DNA from: Actinomycetota bacterium
GTDB taxonomy: Bacteria > Actinomycetota > Actinomycetes > Propionibacteriales > Propionibacteriaceae
Length of the DNA stretch: 64,000 bases
NCBI GenBank assembly: GCA_020161755.1
Contig: JAIUOS010000003.1
Location: 1-64,000 of the forward strand
Direction: 5' to 3'
The position numbers and the translations under genes are program-made. Shown piece by piece: positions 17,811-26,095 of the stretch. Under the pieces are notes generated by a model that was not told the origin of the DNA, did no database searches, and saw only the letters and a list, made by a program, of their open reading frames with translations. The number at the start of each line of letters is the position of its first letter. Positions within the stretch are counted from its first letter, which is position 1.

Positions 17811-18176
17811 ATGGGCCGCGACGAGAAGGGCTCGGTGCTGATCGAGGTGGTGGTGGCGGTGCCGCTGCTGGTGCTGTGCACGATGCTGATCGTCCAGGGT
17901 CTCGTGCTGACGTCCGGCCTCGGCTCGATCGAGGTCGCGGCGAAGGACGCGGCCCGCGCGGCCGCCGACAGCTGCTCGTCGGTCACGCCCGGCACCGCCG
18001 CGCGCCGGGCCGTTCCCGAGTTCGTCACCGTCCGCGAGGTCGACATCGAACGGCTCGGTGACACCTACCAGGCACGCGTGGTCGCCGGGCTGCGGTACGG
18101 GGTCGCGCACATGGCCAGCGGCGAGTTCGAAGTGAGCCGCACCGCACGGATGCCGAGGCTCGACTCATGCCGCTGA
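17811..18176 (+). CDS. tadE: TadE-like minor prepilin
   Basis: A 121-residue prepilin with a very short leader, MGRDEKG. The predicted cut gives SVLIEVVVAVPLLVL, with glutamate at +5 as in the Flp, TadE and fusion proteins of this locus. The hydrophobic helix covers about residues 8-30, and the remainder is a small extracytoplasmic domain with a cysteine pair (C55, C120 region). It starts one base after the fusion gene ends and overlaps tadA by 10 nt. Probably a minor pilin that initiates or caps the Flp pilus. Confidence 0.85.
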   Translation: MGRDEKGSVLIEVVVAVPLLVLCTMLIVQGLVLTSGLGSIEVAAKDAARAAADSCSSVTPGTAARRAVPEFVTVREVDIERLGDTYQARVVAGLRYGVAHMASGEFEVSRTARMPRLDSCR

Positions 18177-19483
18177 GGGATCGCGTCGTCCACTCCGAGG
18201 CGAGGGCGGACGCCGAGAAGGTCGACCTGGTCGGGGCCTACCTGACCCGGCTGATCGACGAGCTCGACCGGGAGGAGCTGCGCAACCTCAGCGACGCCCA
18301 GCGACGGGTGCGCCTCGAGCGGCGCCTCGGTGAGCTGATCAGCATCGAGGGCCCGGTGATGAGCGCCCGCGAGCGCGCCGACTTCATCAAGCGCGTGGTC
18401 GACGAGGCGCTCGGCCTCGGCGTCCTCGAACCGCTGCTCGCCGACCCGTCGGTGACCGAGATCATGGTCAACGGGCCCGCCACCGTCTACGTGGAACGGC
18501 GCGGCGTCGTCGAGCGCAGCCCGATCGCCTTCTCGTCCGAGGCGCAGCTGATGCAGACCATCGACCGCATCGTCTCCCGCGCCAATCGCCGGGTGGACGA
18601 GTCCAGCCCGATGGTGGACGTCCGGCTCGCCACCGGCGAGCGCGTGAACGTGATCATCCCGCCGCTGGCGGTGGACGGGGCGCTGGTGACGATCCGGCGC
18701 TTCCCGCGGTCGTTCCGGCTCTCCGAACTGGTCGAGCGGGAGACCCTCGACCAGCAGGCGATGCTGCTGCTGAGCGCGTGCGTGCGGGCGGAGTTCAACA
18801 TCGTGATCTCCGGCGGCACCGGCACCGGCAAGACCACCTTCCTCAACGCGCTGTCGGCGATGATCCCGCCCGAGGACCGCATCATCACGATCGAGGACGT
18901 CGCGGAGCTCTCGCTGCAGCAGCCGCACGTCGGACGCCTGGAGGCGCGCCCGGCGAACGTCGAGGGCAAGGGCCAGATCACGATCCGCGACCTGGTGCGC
19001 AACAGCCTGCGGATGCGTCCCGACCGGATCGTGGTGGGCGAGGTCAGGGGCGGGGAGACCCTCGACATGCTCCAGGCCATGAACACCGGCCACGCCGGCT
19101 CGATGGCGACCGTGCACGCGAACTCGGCCGAGGACGCGCTGGTGCGGCTGGAGACCCTGGCCTCGATGAGCGAGCTCGACCTGCCGGTCGAGGTGCTCCG
19201 CGACCAGATCAACGGTGCGATCGACGTGATCGTCCACCTGAGCCGGTTCCCCGACGGCAGCCGCAAGGTGGTGGAGATCAGCGTCCTGACCTCGAAGCGC
19301 CGCGAGAACTACACCGTCGCGCCGATCCTGGAGTTCGTGCACGAGCCGCTCGTCCGCGGCCAGTCGGTGACCGGCCGGTTCGTGGCGCACGAACTGCCCG
19401 CCGACCTGGTGGAACGACTGGTCTCCAGCGGCGAGAACGTGCCCGCGGCGTTCACCGAAGGAGGCCGGCGATGGATGCCATGA
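18167..19483 (+). CDS. tadA: Tad/Flp pilus assembly ATPase TadA (CpaF)
   Basis: Hexameric secretion ATPase that powers pilus assembly at the inner face of the membrane. The 438-residue protein has the N-terminal CpaF region (VDEALGLGVLEPLLADPSVTE), Walker A GGTGTGKTTFLN near residue 215, the Asp box ITIEDVAEL, and Walker B RIVVGEVRGGE. The HAGSMATVHANS histidine box follows. All are intact. It overlaps tadE upstream by 10 nt and tadB downstream by 13 nt. Confidence 0.96.
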   Translation: MPLRDRVVHSEARADAEKVDLVGAYLTRLIDELDREELRNLSDAQRRVRLERRLGELISIEGPVMSARERADFIKRVVDEALGLGVLEPLLADPSVTEIMVNGPATVYVERRGVVERSPIAFSSEAQLMQTIDRIVSRANRRVDESSPMVDVRLATGERVNVIIPPLAVDGALVTIRRFPRSFRLSELVERETLDQQAMLLLSACVRAEFNIVISGGTGTGKTTFLNALSAMIPPEDRIITIEDVAELSLQQPHVGRLEARPANVEGKGQITIRDLVRNSLRMRPDRIVVGEVRGGETLDMLQAMNTGHAGSMATVHANSAEDALVRLETLASMSELDLPVEVLRDQINGAIDVIVHLSRFPDGSRKVVEISVLTSKRRENYTVAPILEFVHEPLVRGQSVTGRFVAHELPADLVERLVSSGENVPAAFTEGGRRWMP

Positions 19484-20397
19484 CCATCATCGTGCTGACG
19501 TTGGTGGCGCTGGCGCTCGCGCTGATCGCCGGCGCGGCCCTGTACGACGCGGGCAGTCGCAAACAGGAGATCGTGCTGGCCTCCAGCGGCGACCAGAACA
19601 CCGGGGTGTTCACCCGCTGGCGGCGGCTCGCCAACACCTCCCTGCGTTCCACCCGGTGGGGGCTGCGGCTCGACCAGCGGCTGGCCGGCGCCAGCCTGGA
19701 CCTCGGGCCCGCCGACTACGTGATGGTGGTCGGCGGAGTCGCGCTCCTGGTCGGCCTGACCGGACGCCCCCTGCTGGGCTATCTCGGCGCCGGCGTGATC
19801 ATGTTCGGCATCGCCTTCCTCGCCGACCGGTGGCTGTCGCGGCAGCAGCGGCGGCGTGCCGAACGGTTCATCCTCCAGCTGCCCGAGCTCGCCCGGGTGC
19901 TCGGCAACGCCGCCAGCGCGGGCCTCGCGCTGCGCAGCGGCATCGACCTGGTGGCGCGGGAGATGGACGCGCCCGCATCGGAGGAGTTCGCCGAGGTCGG
20001 GCGCCGGCTCAGCCTCGGTACGCCGCTGGAGGACGCCCTGCGCGACCTCTCCCGTCGGCTGCCGTCCCCGGAGCTGGCGGTGCTGGTGAAGACGATCGTG
20101 GTGCAGAGCCGGGCCGGTGGTGCGCTGGTGACCGCTCTGACGAGCATCGCCAACACCCTGGACGACCGCCGCGAGCTGAACCGGGAACTGAAGACCACCG
20201 TGACCGGCGCGGTGTTCATCGGGTGGCTGGTGGTCGCGATCGCGATCGGCTCGGTGCTGGTGATGAACGTGATCTCGCCGGGGGCGCTGGACGCACTGGT
20301 GCAGACCCTCCCCGGCCAGATCGTGCTGGTCGTCGCGGGGTCGCTCTTCGTGGTCGGCCACCTCCTGATCGGCCGGATCACCAGGATCGAGGTGTGA
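19471..20397 (+). CDS. tadB: Tad pilus inner-membrane platform protein TadB
   Basis: A 308-residue type II secretion F-domain protein. It has an N-terminal helix, a helix pair at about 85-118, the cytoplasmic F domain (LQLPELARVLGNAASAGLAL and VQSRAGGALVTALTSIANTL) and two C-terminal helices. GAAGGAGG ends 6 nt before ATG 19471, which favours this start over the ATG at 19480. Together with TadC it forms the platform on which TadA acts. Confidence 0.92.
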   Translation: MDAMTIIVLTLVALALALIAGAALYDAGSRKQEIVLASSGDQNTGVFTRWRRLANTSLRSTRWGLRLDQRLAGASLDLGPADYVMVVGGVALLVGLTGRPLLGYLGAGVIMFGIAFLADRWLSRQQRRRAERFILQLPELARVLGNAASAGLALRSGIDLVAREMDAPASEEFAEVGRRLSLGTPLEDALRDLSRRLPSPELAVLVKTIVVQSRAGGALVTALTSIANTLDDRRELNRELKTTVTGAVFIGWLVVAIAIGSVLVMNVISPGALDALVQTLPGQIVLVVAGSLFVVGHLLIGRITRIEV

Positions 20398-20398
20398 G

Positions 20399-21289
20399 GT
20401 GCCGTTGATCCTCGCCCTCGCCACCACCGCGGTCTTCGCGCTGTGGGTGGCCGGCTGGCGGCTGAGCCGTTCCACCGGGCTGGAGGACGTGGAGGAGCAG
20501 CTGGTGCCGCCGGTGGCGGGCGAGGCGCGCGGGCCCGGCCCGGTGGTGCGGATCAGCGAGTTCCTCGGCATCCGGTTCCAGCGCTACCTGTTCTCGCTGT
20601 ACGGCCCGTACCGGATCCAGCAGCTCGACCTGCTGCTCGACCGGGCCGGCCGCCCGGAGGGAATGAGCGCCCGCGACTTCATCCGCCGCCAGGCCGGCAT
20701 GATCGCGATCGGCGTGTTCACCGGTGGCCTGCTCCTGATCGCCGGGATGTGGATCTTCGCCGTGCTGGTCGTGGCCGCGTTCTCGGCGATGCTGCCGCTG
20801 TGGTTGCGCGGCCTGGCGCGGCGCCGGCAGGCGTCCATCTCCCGCGACCTGCCCGACTTCCTCGACGTCCTCGCGGTCACGGTCTCGGCCGGGTTGTCGT
20901 TGCAGAGCGCGATGGAACGGGTCGCCGAGGCCGACGACCGGCCGCTGAGCACCGAGATCCGGCGCGTCCTGGAGGATCTACGGCTGGGGGTCAGCCGGCG
21001 CGAGGCGCTCACCGCGCTGCGCGACCGCAACGACAGTCCCTCGGTCGGGTCGTGGGTGACCGCGATGCTGCACGCCGAGGAGCTCGGCTCGCCCCTGTCC
21101 GGCGCCCTGAACGAGATCGCCGCGGACATTCGCCGGGAGGCCGCGCAGCTGGCCCGCCGGCAGGCCGCCAAGACCTCTCCGAAGGTGAGCCTCGTGGTCA
21201 GCATGGTGATCCTGCCCGGGGCGATGCTGTTGATCCTGGCCTCGATCGTGCTCACGAACTCCGACCTGCTGGGGTCGTTGACGAAATGA
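20399..21289 (+). CDS. tadC: Tad pilus inner-membrane platform protein TadC
   Basis: Second type II secretion F-domain protein, 296 residues. DLPDFLDVLAVTVSAGLSLQSAMERVAE and the helical hairpin near HAEELGSPLSGALNEIA are typical. Hydrophobic helices lie near the N-terminus, at about 95-140 and at the C-terminus. GTG start one base after tadB, so translation is coupled. Ends in an ATGA overlap with the histidine kinase gene. Confidence 0.92.
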   Translation: MPLILALATTAVFALWVAGWRLSRSTGLEDVEEQLVPPVAGEARGPGPVVRISEFLGIRFQRYLFSLYGPYRIQQLDLLLDRAGRPEGMSARDFIRRQAGMIAIGVFTGGLLLIAGMWIFAVLVVAAFSAMLPLWLRGLARRRQASISRDLPDFLDVLAVTVSAGLSLQSAMERVAEADDRPLSTEIRRVLEDLRLGVSRREALTALRDRNDSPSVGSWVTAMLHAEELGSPLSGALNEIAADIRREAAQLARRQAAKTSPKVSLVVSMVILPGAMLLILASIVLTNSDLLGSLTK

Positions 21290-22476
21290 AACCCGACCAG
21301 ATCCACGAACTGGCCATGGCGGTCAAGGTGCTGTGCGACGTCCGCCTGGCCTGCAGCGCCCTGATGGTGGTCGCGGTGCCGGCGATGGGCCTGGGCCCGG
21401 AGGTGCTGGCGGTCATCGGCGCGAGCCTGGCCATGTCGTACGTGTTGCTGCGCCACTGGGACCCGCTGGGGGCCCGCCTCGTGCAGGGCTGGGTGTTCCC
21501 GTCGCTGGAGTCGCTGGTGGCCATGCTGCTGTTCGTCGAGTTCGGCAACAGTGGTCTGGGCGGGGCCTATCTCGGCGCCACCCTGGCGCTGCTGGCGTGC
21601 GCGGGCGGGGTCCGGGCGATGCTGCTGTCGTTCGGCGCCTTCATCCCGATCGTGGTGCTGGCGGTGTGGGGGGTGTTCCCCACCCTCGGCGGGGCCAGCG
21701 TCCGGGAGTGGATCTGGCTGCTCAGCCTGGTGATCCTCCAGGTCGCCTGCGGGCTGGGCGGGTTCTACCTCCGCACGATGCTGTTCTCCCGGGTCGACCT
21801 CGTCGAGCAGCGGCGGGCCGTCGAGCTCGTGGAGGCGTCCAGCCGGGAACGGCTGCGGCTCGCGCACGAGTTGCACGACGGCGTCAGCAAGTCACTGCAC
21901 GGCTGCCACATGATCGCGGAGTCGCTGAGCCGCCAGCTGGCGCGGGAGGACCACCCGCAGACGCCGAAGGCGCGCGAGCTCACCCACTCCCTCGACGTCG
22001 CCCGGCAGGAGTCGCGCGACCTGCTGTACGAGCTCCGGCAGGTGCCGGCCGACGACCTGGTCCCGCCGCTGCGTTCGGTCCTGGGACGGTGGGCCGAGCA
22101 CAACCCCGGGGTCGAGGTGCACGACGAGCTGGGCACCGCGCCGGTCGTGGTGACCGTCCGGGTGCGGCACGAGGTGGCGCGGGCGGTGGGGGAACTGCTG
22201 GAGAACGTCCGGCGGCACAGCGGCAGCACCGACGTGCGGGTCACGCTGGCCCCGGTGGCTGACGGACACGCGCTGCTGACGGTCGCCGACACCGGCGTCG
22301 GCATGGCCGTGGCCGACCCCGAACGGCTCAAGCGGGAGGGGCACTTCGGGCTGGCCGGGGTGCAGGAGCGGGCCGAACTCGTCGGCGGCTCCTGCCGCAC
22401 GGTGTCGGGCCCGGGCGGCACCCGGGTGCAGATCGGGTTCCCGGTCGTGGACGACGAGGAGAGGGGCGCGGCATGA
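21286..22476 (+). CDS. Sensor histidine kinase of the NarL/DesK type embedded in the Tad operon
   Basis: The 396-residue protein has an N-terminal membrane domain of about five or six helices (residues 15-170) with no obvious extracytoplasmic sensor domain. A coiled linker follows, then a HisKA_3 domain with phospho-acceptor histidine in LAHELHDGVSKSLHG (about residues 190-205). A C-terminal HATPase domain carries ELLENVRRHSGS and ADTGVGM. It pairs with the response regulator that follows with an ATGA overlap. Its place between tadC and flp suggests it senses envelope or assembly status and controls pilus genes; that is inference from position. Confidence 0.9.
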   Translation: MKPDQIHELAMAVKVLCDVRLACSALMVVAVPAMGLGPEVLAVIGASLAMSYVLLRHWDPLGARLVQGWVFPSLESLVAMLLFVEFGNSGLGGAYLGATLALLACAGGVRAMLLSFGAFIPIVVLAVWGVFPTLGGASVREWIWLLSLVILQVACGLGGFYLRTMLFSRVDLVEQRRAVELVEASSRERLRLAHELHDGVSKSLHGCHMIAESLSRQLAREDHPQTPKARELTHSLDVARQESRDLLYELRQVPADDLVPPLRSVLGRWAEHNPGVEVHDELGTAPVVVTVRVRHEVARAVGELLENVRRHSGSTDVRVTLAPVADGHALLTVADTGVGMAVADPERLKREGHFGLAGVQERAELVGGSCRTVSGPGGTRVQIGFPVVDDEERGAA

Positions 22477-23102
22477 GGGTCCTGGTGGTGGACGACAACC
22501 CGATCGTCCGGGTCGGCCTGCGGACGATGCTCACCGATCTGCCACAGGTGCGGGAGGTCGTCGAGGCGGTGAACGGGCGACAGGCCCTGGAGCGCCTCGC
22601 CGGGCCGGACCGGTTCGACGTGGTGTTCCTCGACGTGCGGATGCCCGTGTTGGACGGTCTCGGAGCCCTCGAGGGCATCACCGACACCCCGGTCGTGATG
22701 TTGACCAGTTCCGACGAGCCCGACACCGTGCGCAGGGCGCTCGCACTGGGCGCGCGCGGCTATCTGGTGCACGGCGAGTTCGGCGAGGCGGAACTGGTCG
22801 CGGCGCTGGCCACCTGCAGCCAGGGTGGCATGGTGCTCAGCCCGCCCGCCGTCGAGGCGATGTTCGCGCCGGCGCCGTCCACCGACCCCGTGGATGACAC
22901 CGTCGAGAAGGCCGAGCGGCTGGGCCTGACCGCCCGTGAGGCCGAGCTGGTGTCCGCGCTGGCGGACGGCCTGAGCAACGCCCAGATCGCCAAGCGGCTG
23001 TACCTGTCGGAGAAGACGGTGAAGAACCACCTCAACCGCATCTACGCCAAGATGGCCGTCACCAGCCGGGCCGAGGCCATCGTGGCCTGGCTGAGCCACT
23101 GA
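22473..23102 (+). CDS. NarL/LuxR-family response regulator embedded in the Tad operon
   Basis: A 209-residue regulator. The receiver domain has acidic pocket VVDDNP and phospho-acceptor aspartate in VVFLDVRMP. The LuxR-type helix-turn-helix has LTAREAELVSALADGLSNAQIAKRLYLSEKTVKNHLNRIYAKM. It overlaps the kinase gene by 4 nt. The pilin gene starts 132 nt downstream with its own probable promoter, a likely target. GGGACCT-type sequences upstream of flp (23106) and of the gene at 26846 (26772) are candidate binding sites. Confidence 0.92.
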   Translation: MRVLVVDDNPIVRVGLRTMLTDLPQVREVVEAVNGRQALERLAGPDRFDVVFLDVRMPVLDGLGALEGITDTPVVMLTSSDEPDTVRRALALGARGYLVHGEFGEAELVAALATCSQGGMVLSPPAVEAMFAPAPSTDPVDDTVEKAERLGLTAREAELVSALADGLSNAQIAKRLYLSEKTVKNHLNRIYAKMAVTSRAEAIVAWLSH

Positions 23103-23105
23103 GGT

Positions 23106-23118
23106 GGGACCTGTGGCC
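23106..23118. promoter_or_regulatory. Candidate regulator site GGGACCT..GGCC upstream of flp
   Basis: Shares GGGACCTnnGGCC with 26772-26785 and GGGACCT with 14544-14557, and both this region and the one at 26772 also have GCTCTGGG downstream. A binding site for the adjacent response regulator is possible; this rests on motif sharing alone. Confidence 0.3.
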
Positions 23119-23177
23119 GGACGAGATTGGGTCCCCGGGTGGGCCTTACGGCTCTGGGAGCCGACGACGCCGCTCCG

Positions 23178-23183
23178 TAGTGT
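23178..23183 (+). promoter_or_regulatory. Predicted -10 box for flp
   Basis: TAGTGT in a locally AT-richer stretch. The start would be near 23190, giving a leader of about 44 nt that ends with the AGGAG site before ATG 23234. Confidence 0.4.
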
Positions 23184-23233
23184 TTCTGGTGTCAAGCCAC
23201 CCCCCGCAAGGGACAACAGGAAGCAGGAGCATC

Positions 23234-23455
23234 ATGAACAAGGCACTGGAACTGTACGTGAAGGCCACCACCGGCCTGGAGCACCTGCGTCGCTCGGAGC
23301 GCGGCCAGGGCACGATCGAGTACGTCGGGATCCTGTTCATCGTCGCGGCGATCTGCGCCGCCGTGCTGACCTTCGTGAAGGGCGCGGACGGTACCCCGAT
23401 CGGCCAGGCAGTGATCGACGCCGTGGTGAAGGCGATCACGGACCTGGTCGGCTGA
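23234..23455 (+). CDS. flp: Flp-type major pilin
   Basis: A 73-residue Flp prepilin. The leader ends at RSERG, giving mature QGTIEYVGILFIVAAICAAVL with glutamate at +5 followed by tyrosine, the Flp signature. The rest is a short amphipathic tail, so the pilus is built almost entirely of the helix. A good AGGAG site precedes the ATG. A strong hairpin follows at 23469-23502 and probably sets pilin expression above that of downstream genes. This is the smallest and presumably most abundant product of the locus. Confidence 0.93.
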   Translation: MNKALELYVKATTGLEHLRRSERGQGTIEYVGILFIVAAICAAVLTFVKGADGTPIGQAVIDAVVKAITDLVG

Positions 23456-23468
23456 CCACCCCCATCCG

Positions 23469-23502
23469 GCCGGGTGCCCGCTCTCAACGGCGGGCACCCG
23501 GC
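23469..23502 (+). terminator. Strong hairpin after flp
   Basis: A perfect 13-bp stem (GCCGGGTGCCCGC and complement) with an 8-nt loop, starting 14 nt after the flp stop. Only a weak T-rich run follows (TTCGTGGCATT), so it may be a partial terminator or an mRNA 3' stabiliser rather than a full stop. Confidence 0.7.
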
Positions 23503-23541
23503 TTCGTGGCATTCTCGGGGGACAGGCAACGAGGAGGCGGA

Positions 23542-25053
23542 ATGACCAAGGTGATCCCGGTCCTGGCGGCGCTGCTGCTCGCGCTCGTCGGGTGCACGCC
23601 GACCCAGCCGACCACGCCGAGCCCGACCGCGCCGGCGACGACGGCCGGCACGTCCGCCACACCGACGGCGACCCCGGTGGCACCCGGACAGCGCTACGAG
23701 CTCCCCGCCGACACCGACGTCGCGCAGTGGGGTGAGCCGCTCGCGAGCCTGACCGGCAAGAAGCTCTCCGACCCTCGGCTGATCACCAGCCGCCAGGGCT
23801 GGCGGGTCGACCTGATGGGTGTGTACCGGCTGGCTCCCGACCGGGTGCTGGCCGAGTTCCGGTTGAACGCCGACAACGCCGTCCGTCCCGACCTGAAGGT
23901 CTGGAACGACCCCGACTACGACTGGTGGTTCCACCCGAACGACCCGAAGAACGCCGGCTACACCGGCACCGTCTGGGAGTTCTCCGACGTCCAGCTGAAA
24001 GTGGACGGCGACGACACCAGCTACCGGGCGGTGCGCACCGCGTCCCACTACTGCCTGTGCACGATGAGCACCGAGAACGTGAAGGGCTTCGGCGACTACC
24101 CGGCCTACGTCGTGCTGACCACCCCCACCGACGCGTCGACGGTGAACCTGTCGCTGCGCGACGTCGGCACGTTCTCCGACGTCGCGGTGAGCGCCGGCAT
24201 GCCGGAGCGTTCGGTGGTGCCGCTGGGCTTCGGCTACCAGTTGCGTCTCGGAGCGGTGACCCGGCCGGTGGCGGGGACGGTCCGCGTCCGGTTCTCCCTC
24301 GAACTGCCGGCGGCCGGGATCGCGGGCACGACGTTCCGTCCGCGCTACATGTACCAGGTGGGCGGGGCGGCGCCCTGGAAGGAGCTCGTCGACTCCTCCA
24401 GCAGCTACCAGAACCTGATCGCGCTGGATCCCGGCGGGGTCGACGGCGGCTGGCCGAAGACGAGCAGCCAGGGCAAGTGCGAGAGCTGCACGGTCACGCA
24501 GGGGTACCTGTCGAAGCCGGGCACGGCGATGGACCTCGAGATCGACCTGCCCGACCCGGGCAGTGCGACGGTGATGGTCGCACCGACCGTCGGCTGGCCG
24601 TTCTCCGCGGTGCCCAGCGACGGCACGGCGAGTGCGAACAGCGGCCTGGTGCACTACCGCCCGCAGTCGAGGACGACCGGTGCCGACATCTCCGACGGCG
24701 ACTTCAACCTCGACACGGCCGTGCTGTTCAAGGTCGACAAGGCGACGCTGACCGCCCGGGCCAGCGCCACCCTCGACAAGGTGGCCAAGGCGCTGCAGGG
24801 CCAGTCGGGACGGGCGGTGGTGATCGTCGGCCACACCGACAGCACCGGCAGCAACGCGCACAACCTGGACCTGTCGCGGCGCCGTGCGGCCGCGGTGGAG
24901 GCCGCGCTGGAGAAGCGCCTGGGCGCTGGCTGGACGTTCACGACCGACGGAAAGGGCGAGGGTGACCCGCGGGTGCGCGAGAGCGGCCTGTCCGGGGCCC
25001 AGCTGGAACGGGCCCGCGCGCTGAACCGGCGGGTGGAGGTGAGCGTGAAATGA
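23542..25053 (+). CDS. Lipoprotein with C-terminal OmpA-like peptidoglycan-binding domain
   Basis: A 503-residue lipoprotein. The signal peptide ends in lipobox ALVGC with the lipidated cysteine at about residue 18; a Thr/Pro/Ala-rich linker follows to about residue 50. The middle, about 55-380, is unrecognised, with cysteine pairs HYCLC and CESC that could form disulfides. The C-terminus is an OmpA domain (NLDTAVLFKVDKATL; VIVGHTDSTGSNAHNLDLSRRRA). OmpA domains bind peptidoglycan. The gene lies between flp and tadG, and its stop overlaps tadG (ATGA). Likely role: anchoring the pilus or its channel to the cell wall (inference). GAGGAGG precedes the ATG. Confidence 0.85.
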   Translation: MTKVIPVLAALLLALVGCTPTQPTTPSPTAPATTAGTSATPTATPVAPGQRYELPADTDVAQWGEPLASLTGKKLSDPRLITSRQGWRVDLMGVYRLAPDRVLAEFRLNADNAVRPDLKVWNDPDYDWWFHPNDPKNAGYTGTVWEFSDVQLKVDGDDTSYRAVRTASHYCLCTMSTENVKGFGDYPAYVVLTTPTDASTVNLSLRDVGTFSDVAVSAGMPERSVVPLGFGYQLRLGAVTRPVAGTVRVRFSLELPAAGIAGTTFRPRYMYQVGGAAPWKELVDSSSSYQNLIALDPGGVDGGWPKTSSQGKCESCTVTQGYLSKPGTAMDLEIDLPDPGSATVMVAPTVGWPFSAVPSDGTASANSGLVHYRPQSRTTGADISDGDFNLDTAVLFKVDKATLTARASATLDKVAKALQGQSGRAVVIVGHTDSTGSNAHNLDLSRRRAAAVEAALEKRLGAGWTFTTDGKGEGDPRVRESGLSGAQLERARALNRRVEVSVK

Positions 25054-25733
25054 CCCCGGCCGGCCGGGGCCGCCGACGCGACCAGCGCGGACAGGCCTCG
25101 ATGGTGCTCGTCCTCGCCGTCCCGGCGTTGCTCGTGATCGCGCTGATCCTGGTCAGCGTCCTCGGTGACGCGGTGATGAAGCGGACCGAGACGAGCACCG
25201 CGGCGGACGCGGCCGCCCTGGCCGCGGCGGAGGAGTGGCGCAGCTACGTCGCCGACGAGCTGGGCGCGGCCGACGACCTGCTGCCCGCCGAGGCGCTCGA
25301 CCGGCTGAGGGTGCTGCTCACCACCGATGCCGCCCTGCTCGACCGGGGTCGCGTGGCGAGCCGCGCGCGCGAACTCGCCGCGGGCAACGACGCCACCGTG
25401 ACCAGCCTCACCGTGCGGCGGACCGTGCGTGGGCTGGAGTTCGCGGTGAGCACCCGCAACGTCGACGTGGTCAACGAGAGTTCGGCCAGGGCGGAGGCGC
25501 AGGCGACCGCCGCCGTCGAGCTCACCGCCGGCGCGTGCTGGCGGGGCGCGGTGCTCGGGCTGGTCTACGAGGGCCGCTGCCTGGACTGGGAGGGCCTCTC
25601 GGACGAGCTGGTCCCCGCACCCCCCAGGGAGCCGGCTCCCGAGCCGGACCCCGACGAGCCGACCCCCTCGCCGACGCCCACCCCCAGGGTGGCACTGACC
25701 CCGTTCCGGGCGGACACCCGGCTGGTCGCGTGA
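25050..25733 (+). CDS. tadG: TadG-like pilus assembly protein
   Basis: A 227-residue protein with a short basic N-terminus and then RGQASMVLVLAVPALLVIALILVSVLG, a TadG/TadE-like (PF13400) membrane helix. It lacks the +5 glutamate seen in the pilins of this locus. ADAAALAAAEEW is the usual TadG continuation. One cysteine pair (ACWRG, GRCLDW) lies near residues 165-180, and the tail is Pro/Asp/Glu-rich. It overlaps both neighbours by 4 nt. Probably a minor envelope component of the Flp apparatus. Confidence 0.82.
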   Translation: MTPAGRGRRRDQRGQASMVLVLAVPALLVIALILVSVLGDAVMKRTETSTAADAAALAAAEEWRSYVADELGAADDLLPAEALDRLRVLLTTDAALLDRGRVASRARELAAGNDATVTSLTVRRTVRGLEFAVSTRNVDVVNESSARAEAQATAAVELTAGACWRGAVLGLVYEGRCLDWEGLSDELVPAPPREPAPEPDPDEPTPSPTPTPRVALTPFRADTRLVA

Positions 25734-26095
25734 GCCGGCCCATCGCCGGACCCGGGCCGGGCGTGCTCCTCCACAACGGCTCCCCGGTGGCCCCGCTGCT
25801 GGTGGCCGACACGGCTGCGGCCCGTGCCCGCGGGCTGCTGGGCACCGACGGGATCGACGGCGCGCTCTGGCTGGAGCCGTGCCCCAGCGTGCACATGATG
25901 GGCATGCGCTACCCGATCGACGCCGCCACGCTCGCTGCGGACGGCACCGTCCTCGACGTCCGGACGCTGCGTCCCTGGGTCGGGATGACGCCGGTCCGGC
26001 GTGGCGCGAAGGTCACCGTCGAGGCATCGGCGGGCTTCCTCGCCTCCCACGGGATCGGTGTCGGCGACCGGCTGGCGATCGGCGAGGCGGAGTGA
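25730..26095 (+). CDS. DUF192 family protein within the Tad operon
   Basis: A 121-residue DUF192 protein. ARARGLLGTDGIDGALWLEPCPSVHMMGMRYPIDAATLA and the later VLDVRTLRPWVGM are family hallmarks. Many DUF192 proteins are secreted, but I see no signal peptide here. The family's biochemical function is unsettled; a copy is common in actinobacterial Tad loci, so a link to pilus assembly is plausible. GTG start in a GTGA overlap with tadG; its own stop overlaps tadV the same way. Confidence 0.82.
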   Translation: MSRPIAGPGPGVLLHNGSPVAPLLVADTAAARARGLLGTDGIDGALWLEPCPSVHMMGMRYPIDAATLAADGTVLDVRTLRPWVGMTPVRRGAKVTVEASAGFLASHGIGVGDRLAIGEAE

